The translations under genes and the position numbers were made by a program. The notes under the pieces were generated by a model that made no database searches, was not told where the DNA came from, and worked only from the letters and a program-made list of their open reading frames with translations. From Pseudoalteromonas luteoviolacea B = ATCC 29581 (GTDB lineage Bacteria; Pseudomonadota; Gammaproteobacteria; Enterobacterales; Alteromonadaceae), in the NCBI GenBank assembly GCA_000333235.1, contig CAPN01000018.1:124001-188000 (forward strand): a DNA stretch of 64,000 nt. The letters are read 5' to 3'. This document shows, one piece after another, positions 8,990 to 17,706 of this stretch (position 1 is the stretch's first letter; each line of letters starts with the position of its first letter).

Positions 8990-10506
8990 TCCACTTCATT
9001 CGCGGAACATGGTTGGATTATCAAGTGAACCTAATGAAAAAAAGAAATATCGCCTTTCTTTGTTTATTACTGTTTCTATCCTTTGGTTTTTATCCCGTTC
9101 CTGAAGATGGTTATTTTACTTTATCTATTGCAGGACATTTAGGTGAGTACAATAGTGCATGGATGGCGGTCACCTATTGCTTTTTGACCACCATCGTGAT
9201 GTTATTTTTTGGTTTTTATTTTATGAAGGGCGGCATTTCTGAAGATCGTCAATCACTGCGCGGTAAATTGATTGCATCGAGCCATATTTGCAATGTTGAA
9301 TATCTGAGCCAAAAGACCTTAAGTTGCTTTTTAGTTCTGGCCACAATGACGTTTATCGGGCTGCTTTGCGCCATTGCCTTAAACCTGTTGATGTATACTA
9401 AATACCCTTTCGAACTCGGTGCTTTTAGTGTACCGTTTTTGGTTTTGCTACTACCACAAGCGCTGTTGTGCGCCGCATTTTGCACACTATTCGACGCTCA
9501 TCCTAAACTCAGTGGTGCGGTAGGTAATGTCACGTATTTCTTTGTGTTTGTCGCTATCCTTGGTGCGCTAGAAGGAAATATTCCTGGCTTTGTGGAACTC
9601 ACCGAACAAATTCGCACTCATTTACCTCAAGAGGCGCTATCAAGAAGTAATCTCAATGTTGGGATGATGATAGATAGTGAAGAAAACCTTAGAGCAATGC
9701 CAACGATATTCTGGAGCGGGCTTGTATTGAATGCCTCTGTATTGAACGATTGCATGGTGAGTTTGCTAATGAGTGCCGGTATTGTGATATTGGCGTCGTT
9801 CGTTTTTGATCGGTTCGCTCTTGAACCTAAGGTCGATACGCACAACGCGAAAACATCACGTTGGCCAAGTGTTAAATCTGTTTTTTTTCCAAATTTATTC
9901 ATTAAATCAACAGCACTGAGGCTATTTCTTTGCGAAGTGAACTTGGCTGCGAAACAGGTTAATCCAACACTTTGGATAGTGTTACTAGCAATGAATTTTG
10001 CAATCTTATTGGTTCAAGATAACGCGATTACCACCGTGATGATTGGCATCGTATTTTTATTAAACTTAGGTGTACTGGGCAAGGTAGGCGTGCGAGAAGA
10101 GGTATCAAAAATAAACTTGGTACTGAATTATTTACCTACCTCATCCAGTTTGCGATTATTACTGCAAGTGTTAGCAACTTGGTTGTTCGTGTGCTCAACG
10201 CAGCTTGGGTCGTTGCTTTGGCTTGGTGTTAATTTGACGTTGCTACACAGTGTTTACTGCCTAATTGGTGTTTTGATGTGGGTAAATCTTTCGATGTTAC
10301 TCGGCACTAGCTTTAAAAATCGGCATATTTTTGATCTGCTTTTTTTATTTGTTTGGTATCTCGGGCCCATGAATGGCCTTAGCCAACTTGATTTTATTGG
10401 GATCACTACCTTGGTGGATGCCAAATCGGTCATGTTACTCTCGTTAGCGTCAGTTGCTATGGTTTGCATAACGATGGTGTTACGCAAATTTCGGGTCTAC
10501 GTTTAG
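8986..10506 (+). CDS. ABC-2 type transporter membrane protein
   Basis: A 506-residue integral membrane protein with about ten to twelve hydrophobic segments, for example FLCLLLFLSFGFY near the N terminus and LLFLFVWYLGPMNGL near the C terminus. It overlaps the ATPase gene by four bases and is its membrane partner. A soluble stretch at about 195-255 and another around 280-310 split it into two membrane halves, so one chain may supply the full set of permease segments. Its TAG stop overlaps the TAA stop of the convergent rhtA-like gene at 10503-10506. Substrate unknown. Confidence 0.85.
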   Translation: MIHFIRGTWLDYQVNLMKKRNIAFLCLLLFLSFGFYPVPEDGYFTLSIAGHLGEYNSAWMAVTYCFLTTIVMLFFGFYFMKGGISEDRQSLRGKLIASSHICNVEYLSQKTLSCFLVLATMTFIGLLCAIALNLLMYTKYPFELGAFSVPFLVLLLPQALLCAAFCTLFDAHPKLSGAVGNVTYFFVFVAILGALEGNIPGFVELTEQIRTHLPQEALSRSNLNVGMMIDSEENLRAMPTIFWSGLVLNASVLNDCMVSLLMSAGIVILASFVFDRFALEPKVDTHNAKTSRWPSVKSVFFPNLFIKSTALRLFLCEVNLAAKQVNPTLWIVLLAMNFAILLVQDNAITTVMIGIVFLLNLGVLGKVGVREEVSKINLVLNYLPTSSSLRLLLQVLATWLFVCSTQLGSLLWLGVNLTLLHSVYCLIGVLMWVNLSMLLGTSFKNRHIFDLLFLFVWYLGPMNGLSQLDFIGITTLVDAKSVMLLSLASVAMVCITMVLRKFRVYV

Positions 10507-11357
10507 GCTGCTTTTTGCCCAGTAAGTGAGCTGCCAAGAGAGGCGATAATGACCATTACTATGGCTAAACTTTGCCAAAAGTTGAGTACTTCGCCAAGAA
10601 TAAATAAACCTGCGATTGTCGCAATAGCGGGTTCTAAACTCATCATGATACTAAACCCTTGTGCTGGCATGTTGCGCAGTGCAACCATTTCTAAACTGTA
10701 CGGCAGAGCACTCGATAACAAGCCAATCATAATTCCAAGAGGAATAAGCTCCCAATTTAGTAATGCTTGCCCTTGGGATATTGCGCCAGCTGGCACTAAA
10801 AATAGCGCAGCGACAGTCATCCCAAGCGCGACAGTTACGCCTCCAGATCCCTGGCTACCAGATTGTTTACCAAACAAAATATACCCAGCCCAACAGGCTC
10901 CAGCTACTAGCGCGAGTAAGACGCCTACTGGGTCTAAGCCATCTACTTTTGTAATATCCGGTAGCAGTAATAGGATCCCAATTAGGGCGAAGACAACCCA
11001 AATGTAGTCTCGTTTACGCGAGGATGAAAAGAGCGCCACGGCGAGAGGGCCGGTAAATTCTAATGCGACAGCAACGCCTAGGGGAATGCGTTCAAGCGCA
11101 AAATAAAAGGTGATATTCATTCCGCCTAAGCATAAGCCGTAAATAAGGATTGGACGCCAATTGGTTGGTAGTTTGCGCCATGGTCGAAAAACCAACCAAA
11201 GGATGATGGCCGAAAATCCTAAACGATAGGCGGTTGTTCCTTCTGGTCCAACATGTGGGAAAAGTTGTTTTGCAATCGACGCACCGGACTGAATGGTCAC
11301 CATCGCGAGCAATAAACAGCAAAATGCAAATAAAAAATCTCGATTGATGACCATCAT
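10503..11357 (-). CDS. rhtA: EamA family exporter, RhtA-like
   Basis: A 284-residue inner membrane protein with ten predicted helices of the drug/metabolite transporter superfamily, two EamA repeats (about 5-135 and 145-280). The sequence reads like threonine/homoserine exporter RhtA (GPEGTTAYRLGFSA, ALEFTGPLAVAL, SLEPAIATIAGLFILGE), so export of amino acids such as homoserine or threonine is likely. The start is one of two adjacent ATG codons at 11357/11354. A GntR-type palindrome lies about 80-90 bases upstream. The symbol is given with moderate certainty. Confidence 0.8.
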   Translation of the reverse strand: MMVINRDFLFAFCCLLLAMVTIQSGASIAKQLFPHVGPEGTTAYRLGFSAIILWLVFRPWRKLPTNWRPILIYGLCLGGMNITFYFALERIPLGVAVALEFTGPLAVALFSSSRKRDYIWVVFALIGILLLLPDITKVDGLDPVGVLLALVAGACWAGYILFGKQSGSQGSGGVTVALGMTVAALFLVPAGAISQGQALLNWELIPLGIMIGLLSSALPYSLEMVALRNMPAQGFSIMMSLEPAIATIAGLFILGEVLNFWQSLAIVMVIIASLGSSLTGQKAA

Positions 11358-11420
11358 GTGTCCACTAGAATGAAAAACCGCTTTAGTCTAATGCCTCATT
11401 TTCTGCTAAACAATTAAAAA

Positions 11421-11447
11421 TTGTATACTTTATTTGTTGTATACAAC
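11421..11447. promoter_or_regulatory. GntR-type operator candidate upstream of rhtA-like gene
   Basis: A perfect palindrome GTTGTATACAAC lies at 11436-11447, and a half site TTGTATAC lies at 11421-11428. TTGTATACAA is the shape bound by many FCD-type GntR regulators. It lies upstream of the minus-strand exporter gene starting at 11357. No gntR gene is adjacent. Confidence 0.4.
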
Positions 11448-11493
11448 TTTGTTTCATGGTGTTTTGTAAAATTAAATATTAAGCGTGACAAAA

Positions 11494-12288
11494 TTACATT
11501 TCTAACGATTCATTATCTAAGTAACTTTGCCAAATTTGCTCGTATTTATGCATTAGTTTATGTGACTTTGCACGTTCGTGCTTAGTTTTGTCCATTTCGT
11601 TTAGAAAGCGACCAGCTCGACAAAAAGTACAATAATGCTCATTTAAGTAGTGAGGAAAATTAAGCTCTAATTGTACCGTGGTAGAAGGTTTACTCGACCA
11701 GACGTAAGTGAATCCTTTCGTATCTTTTACATGTTTATCTCTGTCGACATTGCGGATCAAATAACCTGGAAACGATCCGATATGAAAAGGCGATTGTCCG
11801 AGATAATGATAGGGGAGCCCAGTCACTAAAGACCCTTCGATGTTCCACTCGCGATAGGGCTTGACGTCTTTCGACGTGATGTAGCTGAGCATCGGCCCAT
11901 TCAAATCCAGCGCTTTGGTTTGTGAGTAATGAATAAACTTGCGCAATAGAATACGATTTAACGTATTGATTGGATATTGGCTTTGTTCAAACTCAGCTTT
12001 AGATGTGAAGCTTGGAATGAGTGGAAACTGAAAAATGACAACATCAAAATGTTGACTAAGATTATCCCAACAATGGGGTTGTGTGGCATCGAATTCAAAC
12101 AGTACTTTGACGTTTAGTGCTTTAAGTAAGTCGATAGCGTTATATTGATATTTTGCTCTAAGGGCAGTTTCCGTATCGAGCACAGTCGCGACAAGGTTTA
12201 GCTGCGGGTACTTTTGCTTTAGGGCATGTGAAAAGCTTAAATCGCCATCACCAATCGTAAGGATGCGCCAAGTTGATTCGATGTGCAT
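11494..12288 (-). CDS. DUF2431 (BMT5-like) methyltransferase with C-terminal zinc finger
   Basis: A 264-residue protein whose N-terminal two thirds match the Rossmann-like DUF2431/BMT5 domain: ILTIGDGDLSFSHAL is the SAM-binding opening, ATVLDTE the acidic second strand, and VVIFQFPLI the catalytic-loop position. The eukaryotic member Bmt5 makes m3U in 25S rRNA, so an rRNA or tRNA methyltransferase role is plausible. The C terminus has a C2H2-like finger, C-x2-C-x13-H-x5-H, within HYCTFCRAG...KTKHERAKSH, probably RNA-binding. It sits 39 bases after the chemoreceptor gene, same strand. Substrate is inference. Confidence 0.75.
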   Translation of the reverse strand: MHIESTWRILTIGDGDLSFSHALKQKYPQLNLVATVLDTETALRAKYQYNAIDLLKALNVKVLFEFDATQPHCWDNLSQHFDVVIFQFPLIPSFTSKAEFEQSQYPINTLNRILLRKFIHYSQTKALDLNGPMLSYITSKDVKPYREWNIEGSLVTGLPYHYLGQSPFHIGSFPGYLIRNVDRDKHVKDTKGFTYVWSSKPSTTVQLELNFPHYLNEHYCTFCRAGRFLNEMDKTKHERAKSHKLMHKYEQIWQSYLDNESLEM

Positions 12289-12327
12289 AAAAGGTTTGCA
12301 TAATTTAACTTGGCGCTAGTGTATCAC

Positions 12328-13419
12328 TTAACGCTTTGCGTGAGCTAATTCGTCAAGCAAATGCATAACATCTGAGCTGGCTTGCTCCATTTTATTAAGT
12401 TCTTTTACAGCAGCTTGCTTTTTGCCAGCACTGAATAACTTCATGGCCTCAACGCCTGCACGATGTACTTCTTTGTGCGGAGATTCAAGTCGCTTATAGG
12501 CATTTAAATCTGAATACTTTTTCTGACCTTCGCTACGCATCCATTGTCCCAATCTGCATGAAGCATGATCGCTAAACTCTTCAGGTCGCTTTTTGACTTT
12601 ACCAGTGAGCTGACCATAAACATCGCCTTTCCAAATAACGTGATCGAGTTTAACTGTTTGGATAAATGTCAGTCCTGTCGCTTTAACAATGGTGTCTTTC
12701 ATACTGCGGCTACTGCCGACAATTTCTTTATATTCACCATTAAGGTTTGCAATGCTTGAAGACAGTTGTTGATTTGAATTTTCAATCACTGACACGGCAT
12801 TAACGGTGTGTTGAGTCGTGCTGATGATCTTTTGCACTAAATCAGATACTTCGTTAGCTGATTCGTTAGTATTGTTTGCTAGTGCCCTAACTTCATCGGC
12901 CACCACTGAGAATCCACGGCCTGCTTCTCCTGCACGCGCAGCTTCGATTGCGGCGTTGAGTGCTAGTAGGTTGGTTTGATCCGAAATTTTCGAAATGGTT
13001 GTTACAAACGTATTAATGTTATCTGCCATTTGGGACAAACCAGAAATGTTTGTTGTCATTCCACCCATGTTTTTAGATAAGGTATCCATTCCTGCTAAAA
13101 TATTTTTAAGTGATGACTCTGATTTTTCAAACGATTGATTGACTTGATTAAGCGATTGGCTTTGTGAGCTTATCTCTTCAAAGCTGTGTAAAACAGACTC
13201 ACGAATTGATTGGACTTGTGCTAAACCGTTTAATGCACATTGCAGTAACTGGTTATCGGTATTGTCGTTCAATAGTGCTTGTTGGCTAATGAGTTCTTGT
13301 TTTAATTCTTCATTTTCTTGCTTTAAATCCGCATTTTTGTCGTTTAATACTTCGACTTGGCGACGCAGTTGTTGAACTTCTTGTTCTAACGCTTTATTTG
13401 AAAATAGTTGGCTAAACAC
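12328..13419 (-). CDS. Cytoplasmic methyl-accepting chemotaxis protein with CZB zinc-binding domain
   Basis: A 363-residue soluble chemoreceptor without membrane helices. Residues about 5-50 form a coiled coil, the signalling domain holds the conserved hairpin ([20 protein letters not shown], then [12 protein letters not shown]), and residues about 255-345 form a CZB domain. The four metal ligands of CZB are visible: His in LDHVIWK, Cys in HASCRLGQW, and two His in SPHKEVH. CZB domains bind zinc and in related receptors sense zinc or oxidants such as hypochlorous acid. The start is GTG at 13419 with GAGGAAA upstream. It lies between the DGC gene and the DUF2431 gene in one minus-strand run. 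Confidence 0.9.
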   Translation of the reverse strand: MFSQLFSNKALEQEVQQLRRQVEVLNDKNADLKQENEELKQELISQQALLNDNTDNQLLQCALNGLAQVQSIRESVLHSFEEISSQSQSLNQVNQSFEKSESSLKNILAGMDTLSKNMGGMTTNISGLSQMADNINTFVTTISKISDQTNLLALNAAIEAARAGEAGRGFSVVADEVRALANNTNESANEVSDLVQKIISTTQHTVNAVSVIENSNQQLSSSIANLNGEYKEIVGSSRSMKDTIVKATGLTFIQTVKLDHVIWKGDVYGQLTGKVKKRPEEFSDHASCRLGQWMRSEGQKKYSDLNAYKRLESPHKEVHRAGVEAMKLFSAGKKQAAVKELNKMEQASSDVMHLLDELAHAKR

Positions 13420-13478
13420 GGGCTTTCCTCGTATACCTTTGAAATTATAGAGTAACAGTGACTTAGCGCTTGCGCCAG

Positions 13479-14312
13479 CTATTGACGCTTTGATGCACGA
13501 AAAATTTTGTGAGATTTGTCTTTGTACATTTTTTCATCGGCTAAATGGAGTAAATAGTCCGGCTCTTTACTCGGTTCAATATCGATTGCACCGATACTAA
13601 TGCCAACGTGATACTCGATTAAACCGTGTAATAGTTTTTGTCGTAAGGATTCATCGCAAACGGTTTGTCCAAATGCAACAAACTCATCCCCGCCAATGCG
13701 AAAGCAATTTTCTGCACCAAATTCGTCTTTTATAGAGTTGGCAAAATTAACTAAAATTTCATCACCGATGAGATGGCCGTGTTTGTCGTTTGCTTGTTTG
13801 AAGTTATCTAAATCGAAGTAAAACAATTTATTTGCACTGATCGCAACATCGCTAAAGCGTTCAAAACATGCTCTGCGATTTCCAAGGTGGGTGAGGGGAT
13901 CGTGATAGGCATCAAACTTTAGCTGAGCTTGAAGCGCTTCTTTTGCTTTTATTTCTCGGTTAAGTTGCGTGATGATAAGTTTTCTTTGGTCTATGACTTG
14001 CACCATCGCGTAAATAATGAGGATCATTCCAACGTTTTTGAACGGGGTGTCAAATAGATTGATGTAGGTACTGATGAAGTAGTTGAAGTTATCTAAAATA
14101 TCGAAAAGTTGACCAATAGTAAAAAGTATCCAGCCGATAGCAAAGGGCCAACTGAATTTGGGTGAGTAAAAGTGCACTATTACGGAAAGCGCGATACAAA
14201 TCCAAATAACTTCTTCAAGTAAGCTTGGAACGCTTTGCACTTTACCCGAAAAAAGAACAATCAGGACAGCGCCAAATAACCACACAAAGCCAATTAGTAG
14301 TTTTCTGTGCAC
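13479..14312 (-). CDS. Membrane diguanylate cyclase (GGDEF)
   Basis: A 277-residue protein with four short hydrophobic segments in the first 110 residues and a C-terminal GGDEF domain (about 130-275). The catalytic motif is intact ([12 protein letters not shown]), and the metal/substrate loop [15 protein letters not shown] is canonical, so it should make c-di-GMP. I see no RxxD inhibitory site at its usual place before GGDEF. Translation appears to begin at GTG 14312. It is 27 bases after the DUF3429 gene and 59 before the chemoreceptor gene, suggesting a shared transcript. Confidence 0.85.
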   Translation of the reverse strand: MHRKLLIGFVWLFGAVLIVLFSGKVQSVPSLLEEVIWICIALSVIVHFYSPKFSWPFAIGWILFTIGQLFDILDNFNYFISTYINLFDTPFKNVGMILIIYAMVQVIDQRKLIITQLNREIKAKEALQAQLKFDAYHDPLTHLGNRRACFERFSDVAISANKLFYFDLDNFKQANDKHGHLIGDEILVNFANSIKDEFGAENCFRIGGDEFVAFGQTVCDESLRQKLLHGLIEYHVGISIGAIDIEPSKEPDYLLHLADEKMYKDKSHKIFRASKRQ

Positions 14313-14339
14313 CTATTCACCCATAGGAACGAAGATTAT

Positions 14340-14768
14340 TTAGCTAAGTGTAGTTAAAGACTCGTACATTGCGAATTGGAAGAGGTGACAAACAAACACC
14401 ACTGAGGTCAATACAAAACGCATTTTGCGATAGTCCGGAGAATATTGTTGCCATGGCTCGGTTGTTTTTTCAAATAATAAAACGACCCAAAAACCAATCG
14501 CCAAGTACGCTAAGATGAAGCTAGGTGAGGCGAGCGCAAGCAATGGGAAAGGGATCGTAACAATAACACTTAGCCAAGCAGTAAATGGTTTTTGTTCACC
14601 GGCTCGCCAAAGTGTTCCTGCCATAAAGGCTAGAATGGCCATGCTGTAATAGGTAAACATCGAAATAGCGAGTTCGGTTGCACCAAGAAATAGCTGCCAG
14701 GCGACAAAAAATAAAAAAGGCAACAAGCCCATGTAACCTAGTTGTATGTGGTTAAAAAAACGTTCCAT
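14340..14768 (-). CDS. DUF3429 family membrane protein
   Basis: A small inner membrane protein of 142 residues with four to five helices (GLLPFLFFVAWQLFLG, YYSMAILAFMAGTLW, IPFPLLALASPSFILAYLAIG in two pieces, FVLTSVVFVCHLFQFAMY). The pattern 'YSxxILAFxxGxxW' is typical of DUF3429, whose function is unknown. I chose ATG 14768 because GGAGAG lies about 6 bases upstream; the frame is open to 14840. It heads the minus-strand run with the diguanylate cyclase and chemoreceptor. Confidence 0.75.
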   Translation of the reverse strand: MERFFNHIQLGYMGLLPFLFFVAWQLFLGATELAISMFTYYSMAILAFMAGTLWRAGEQKPFTAWLSVIVTIPFPLLALASPSFILAYLAIGFWVVLLFEKTTEPWQQYSPDYRKMRFVLTSVVFVCHLFQFAMYESLTTLS

Positions 14769-15062
14769 TGATCTCTCCAAGCGTTGAATTTCTATTTTCG
14801 CTAATAATGCTACCCAAGGCAAATACTCTGGTTTACACACATAGAACTACGTATACCCGGCTACCCAAGCACAGTTCATCTCTACGTTGACCGTTTTTAC
14901 GTGACAGGTTTGAAATTTGCGTTCCGTAAAATCGATTAAAGCAATCTAAACAATCAATTTTATCTCTTGTCGGTTTGCGCGTATCTTTATCACATCGAAA
15001 CGAACACGGCGTTAAGTCAACGCCAATTGAACTTAATCAAATAAAGTACAAGTGAGGAAATT
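14769..15062. promoter_or_regulatory. Divergent promoter region of DUF3429 gene and ahpC
   Basis: This region separates the minus-strand DUF3429 gene from ahpC. A good ribosome binding site (GAGGAAA) lies just before ahpC. I looked for an OxyR site (four ATAG/CTAT tetrads at 11-base spacing) and found only a weak, unconvincing match near 14930-14970. Confidence 0.4.
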
Positions 15063-15629
15063 ATGACTTCATTAATCAACACAAAAATCAAACCATTTAA
15101 TGCAACGGCGTATCACAACGGCGAATTCGTTCCAGTTAGCGAGCAAGATTTGCTAGGTAAGTGGTCAATCGTCTTCTTCTACCCAGCAGACTTCACATTT
15201 GTATGTCCTACGGAATTAGGCGACCTTGCCGATCACTACGAAAAGCTAAAAGGTATGGGCGTAGAAGTGTACTCTGTCTCAACAGATACACACTTTACAC
15301 ACAAGGCATGGCACGATGCATCAGACACAATCAAAAAGATCCAATTCCCAATGATTGGCGACCCAACAGGCCGTATTACACGTAACTTTGGCGTGATGAT
15401 TGAAGAAGATGGCTTAGCACTGCGTGGTACGTTTGTGATTAATCCAGAAGGTGAAATCAAAGTGGTTGAAACACACGATTTAGGTATTGGCCGCAGTGCT
15501 CAAGAGTTAGTTCGTAAGGTACAAGCTGCACAGTATGTAGCTAGCCACGATGGTGAAGTTTGTCCGGCAAAATGGCAACCAGGTGACGAGACGCTAGCGC
15601 CTTCACTCGACCTAGTTGGCAAAATCTAA
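15063..15629 (+). CDS. ahpC: Alkyl hydroperoxide reductase C (typical 2-Cys peroxiredoxin)
   Basis: A 188-residue peroxiredoxin that reduces hydrogen peroxide and organic peroxides in the cytoplasm. The peroxidatic cysteine is Cys48 in FTFVCPTELG and the resolving cysteine is in DGEVCPAKWQPG near residue 167. Length and sequence match enterobacterial AhpC closely. Codon use is strongly biased, as in highly expressed genes. Its reductase gene ahpF follows 75-80 bases downstream on the same strand. Confidence 0.97.
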   Translation: MTSLINTKIKPFNATAYHNGEFVPVSEQDLLGKWSIVFFYPADFTFVCPTELGDLADHYEKLKGMGVEVYSVSTDTHFTHKAWHDASDTIKKIQFPMIGDPTGRITRNFGVMIEEDGLALRGTFVINPEGEIKVVETHDLGIGRSAQELVRKVQAAQYVASHDGEVCPAKWQPGDETLAPSLDLVGKI

Positions 15630-15710
15630 AACAGGTTAAAAAAACGTTAAGCAAATTGGTGCTCAAGACACTGAGCACCTATCAAAAAACAGCAGTAAGA
15701 GACAATGACC

Positions 15711-17282
15711 ATGTTAGATAACAACATTAAGAATCAATTAAAAAGCCACTTTAACTCGCTATCTGACCCAATTGAGTTGGTCATTGCAGTCGATGACAGC
15801 AAAAAATCAGTCGAGTTAAAGCAATTAGCAGATGATTTATCGTCACTGAGTGATCTCATCACAGTGACTACAACGAATGACGCAACACGTATTCCCTCAA
15901 TGGAATTACGGAGCCCAATACGTAATACGTCTATTACGTTTGCCGGCATACCTATGGGGCATGAATTTACCAGTTTAGTCCTCGCGCTGCTGCACACAGG
16001 CGGCCACCAAAGCAAGGCGAGTAGTGAAGAAATCACTCAAATCAAAGGCCTGGGGACTGAACTGAATTTTGAAATGTATATTTCACTAAGTTGTCAAACT
16101 TGTCCGCAAGTGGTGCAGGCAATCAATTTAATGGCAGCGCTGAATCCGAATGTGAAAGCGACCATGATCGATGGAGCATTATTCCAAGATGAAGTGAGCG
16201 CCAAAAATGTCATGGCTGTGCCAACCGTGTTCTTAAACGGTGAAGCATTTTCACAAGGTGGAATTGGGCTTACCGAAATTCTGAATAAAGTAGATAAAAA
16301 TGCGGGCAAGCGTGCCGCTGAGCAATTAAATAACAAAGACTTGTTCGATGTTTTAGTCGTTGGCGGTGGCCCTGCAGGGTCTGCAGCAGCCATTTATTCG
16401 GCGCGCAAAGGGCTGAATACTGGCGTAGTCGCTGAACGATTTGGTGGTCAGGTTGCGGATACTGTTGGCATCGAGAACTTTATTTCCGTAAAAGCGACGG
16501 AAGGTCCAAAGCTAGTCGCACACCTAGAAGAGCACGTAAAAGACTATGATGTTGACATTATGAAGAGTCAACGCGCTGAATCTCTTAATCGAGGTGAGCA
16601 TTTAGAACTCACGCTAGAAAATGGTGCGATGCTCAAAGCAAAGTCGATTGTACTTGCTACTGGTGCACGTTGGAGAACAATGAATGTGCCTGGTGAGCAA
16701 GAATATAAAGGAAAAGGTGTCGCTTTTTGTCCTCACTGTGATGGCCCGTTGTTTAAAGGAAAACCAGTAGCAGTGATTGGTGGCGGTAACTCAGGTATCG
16801 AAGCCGCGATTGATTTAGCGAACATTGTTTCGCACGTAACGGTTTTGGAGTTTGCTGATACGTTGCGTGCAGACGAAGTGTTGATCCGCAAAGCGAAAAG
16901 CCTGACCAACATTACGATCATTAAAAATGCGCAGACAACTCAAGTGCTAGGTAATGGCAACAAAGTGACGGGATTACAGTATAAAGACCGAGTCTCTGGA
17001 GAGGAAAGACAAATTACACTTGATGGTATCTTTGTACAGATTGGTTTAGTACCAAATACAGATTGGTTGAAAGGCTCTGGGATAGAGTTATCTCGTACTG
17101 GCGAAATTCAAATTGACAGCAAAGGCGCGACTACGCTACCTGGTGTTTATGCTGCGGGTGACGCAACAACTACCCCATTCAAGCAAATCATCATTGCAAT
17201 GGGCAGTGGAGCTACAGCGAGTTTAGGCGCCTTCGATTACTTGATCCGCTTAGGGCAAAACAGCGACGAAAAAGCGGCATAA
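15711..17282 (+). CDS. ahpF: Alkyl hydroperoxide reductase subunit F
   Basis: A flavoprotein of about 523 residues that passes electrons from NADH to AhpC. It has an N-terminal double thioredoxin-like domain with the redox pair in SLSCQTCPQ, an FAD site [10 protein letters not shown], a NAD(P)H site [10 protein letters not shown], and the flavin-linked disulfide in [10 protein letters not shown] prefer ATG 15711 ([10 protein letters not shown], as in E. coli MLDTN) because AAGAGA lies at good spacing; ATG 15705 is two codons upstream and in frame. A strong terminator follows, so ahpC-ahpF is a closed unit. Confidence 0.96.
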   Translation: MLDNNIKNQLKSHFNSLSDPIELVIAVDDSKKSVELKQLADDLSSLSDLITVTTTNDATRIPSMELRSPIRNTSITFAGIPMGHEFTSLVLALLHTGGHQSKASSEEITQIKGLGTELNFEMYISLSCQTCPQVVQAINLMAALNPNVKATMIDGALFQDEVSAKNVMAVPTVFLNGEAFSQGGIGLTEILNKVDKNAGKRAAEQLNNKDLFDVLVVGGGPAGSAAAIYSARKGLNTGVVAERFGGQVADTVGIENFISVKATEGPKLVAHLEEHVKDYDVDIMKSQRAESLNRGEHLELTLENGAMLKAKSIVLATGARWRTMNVPGEQEYKGKGVAFCPHCDGPLFKGKPVAVIGGGNSGIEAAIDLANIVSHVTVLEFADTLRADEVLIRKAKSLTNITIIKNAQTTQVLGNGNKVTGLQYKDRVSGEERQITLDGIFVQIGLVPNTDWLKGSGIELSRTGEIQIDSKGATTLPGVYAAGDATTTPFKQIIIAMGSGATASLGAFDYLIRLGQNSDEKAA

Positions 17283-17338
17283 AACGGACAAACCCATATA
17301 AAAACGAATCCATTGCTATTAATACACCCAAGCAATGC

Positions 17339-17366
17339 AAAGCCACGCGAGAGCGTGGCTTTTTTA
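17339..17366 (+). terminator. Rho-independent terminator of ahpCF
   Basis: Perfect 8-base stem AGCCACGC (17341-17348) and GCGTGGCT (17353-17360) with a GAGA loop, followed by six T residues. It lies about 60 bases after the ahpF stop. Confidence 0.9.
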
Positions 17367-17375
17367 GTTTTCGAC

Positions 17376-17633
17376 CCAATAAACTTGAAGATGTCTGGCT
17401 CAGACCTCAACCGAGTTTTCAGTACTAGGCACACGAATGTAAAACTGTGGGTATCTTTTAAATTAGTGCTACAACGCAGTGGTGCTCCACAGGGCAAGTA
17501 TTACAGGCGTTTATGCCCCGTTATTGATTTTGCCAAGGAGCACGCGATTATCTGTAATCAATATCTTGACTTAACGCCCGTAAATTCTTGCTGAAGTCAC
17601 GCATCTTAAAGTAGATTGTGAGTGATCGTTCTT
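17376..17633. repeat. Degenerate interspersed repeat, copy A
   Basis: This non-coding stretch shares ordered blocks with copies at 27945-28213 and 41735-41893. Examples are CTTGAAGATG near the left end, CGAATGTA, TTAAATTAG, TTACAGGCGTTTAT, ATTGATTTTGC, ATTATCTG, AATCAAT and a right end with CTGAAGTCAC. The blocks keep the same order and orientation in A, B and C, so they are diverged copies of one element of about 250 bases. No coding potential is evident. Confidence 0.6.
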
Positions 17634-17706
17634 GGATTGATCGTTCAGTTGAATAATACGGTACAAGGAGTAGTATGATTTAATCAGCTGAAGAAGGATC
17701 GTTATA

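Noticed and set aside
14930-14975. Possible OxyR site upstream of ahpC
   Set aside because: The 11-base spaced tetrads match the ATAG/CTAT pattern only weakly, and several other alignments are as good.
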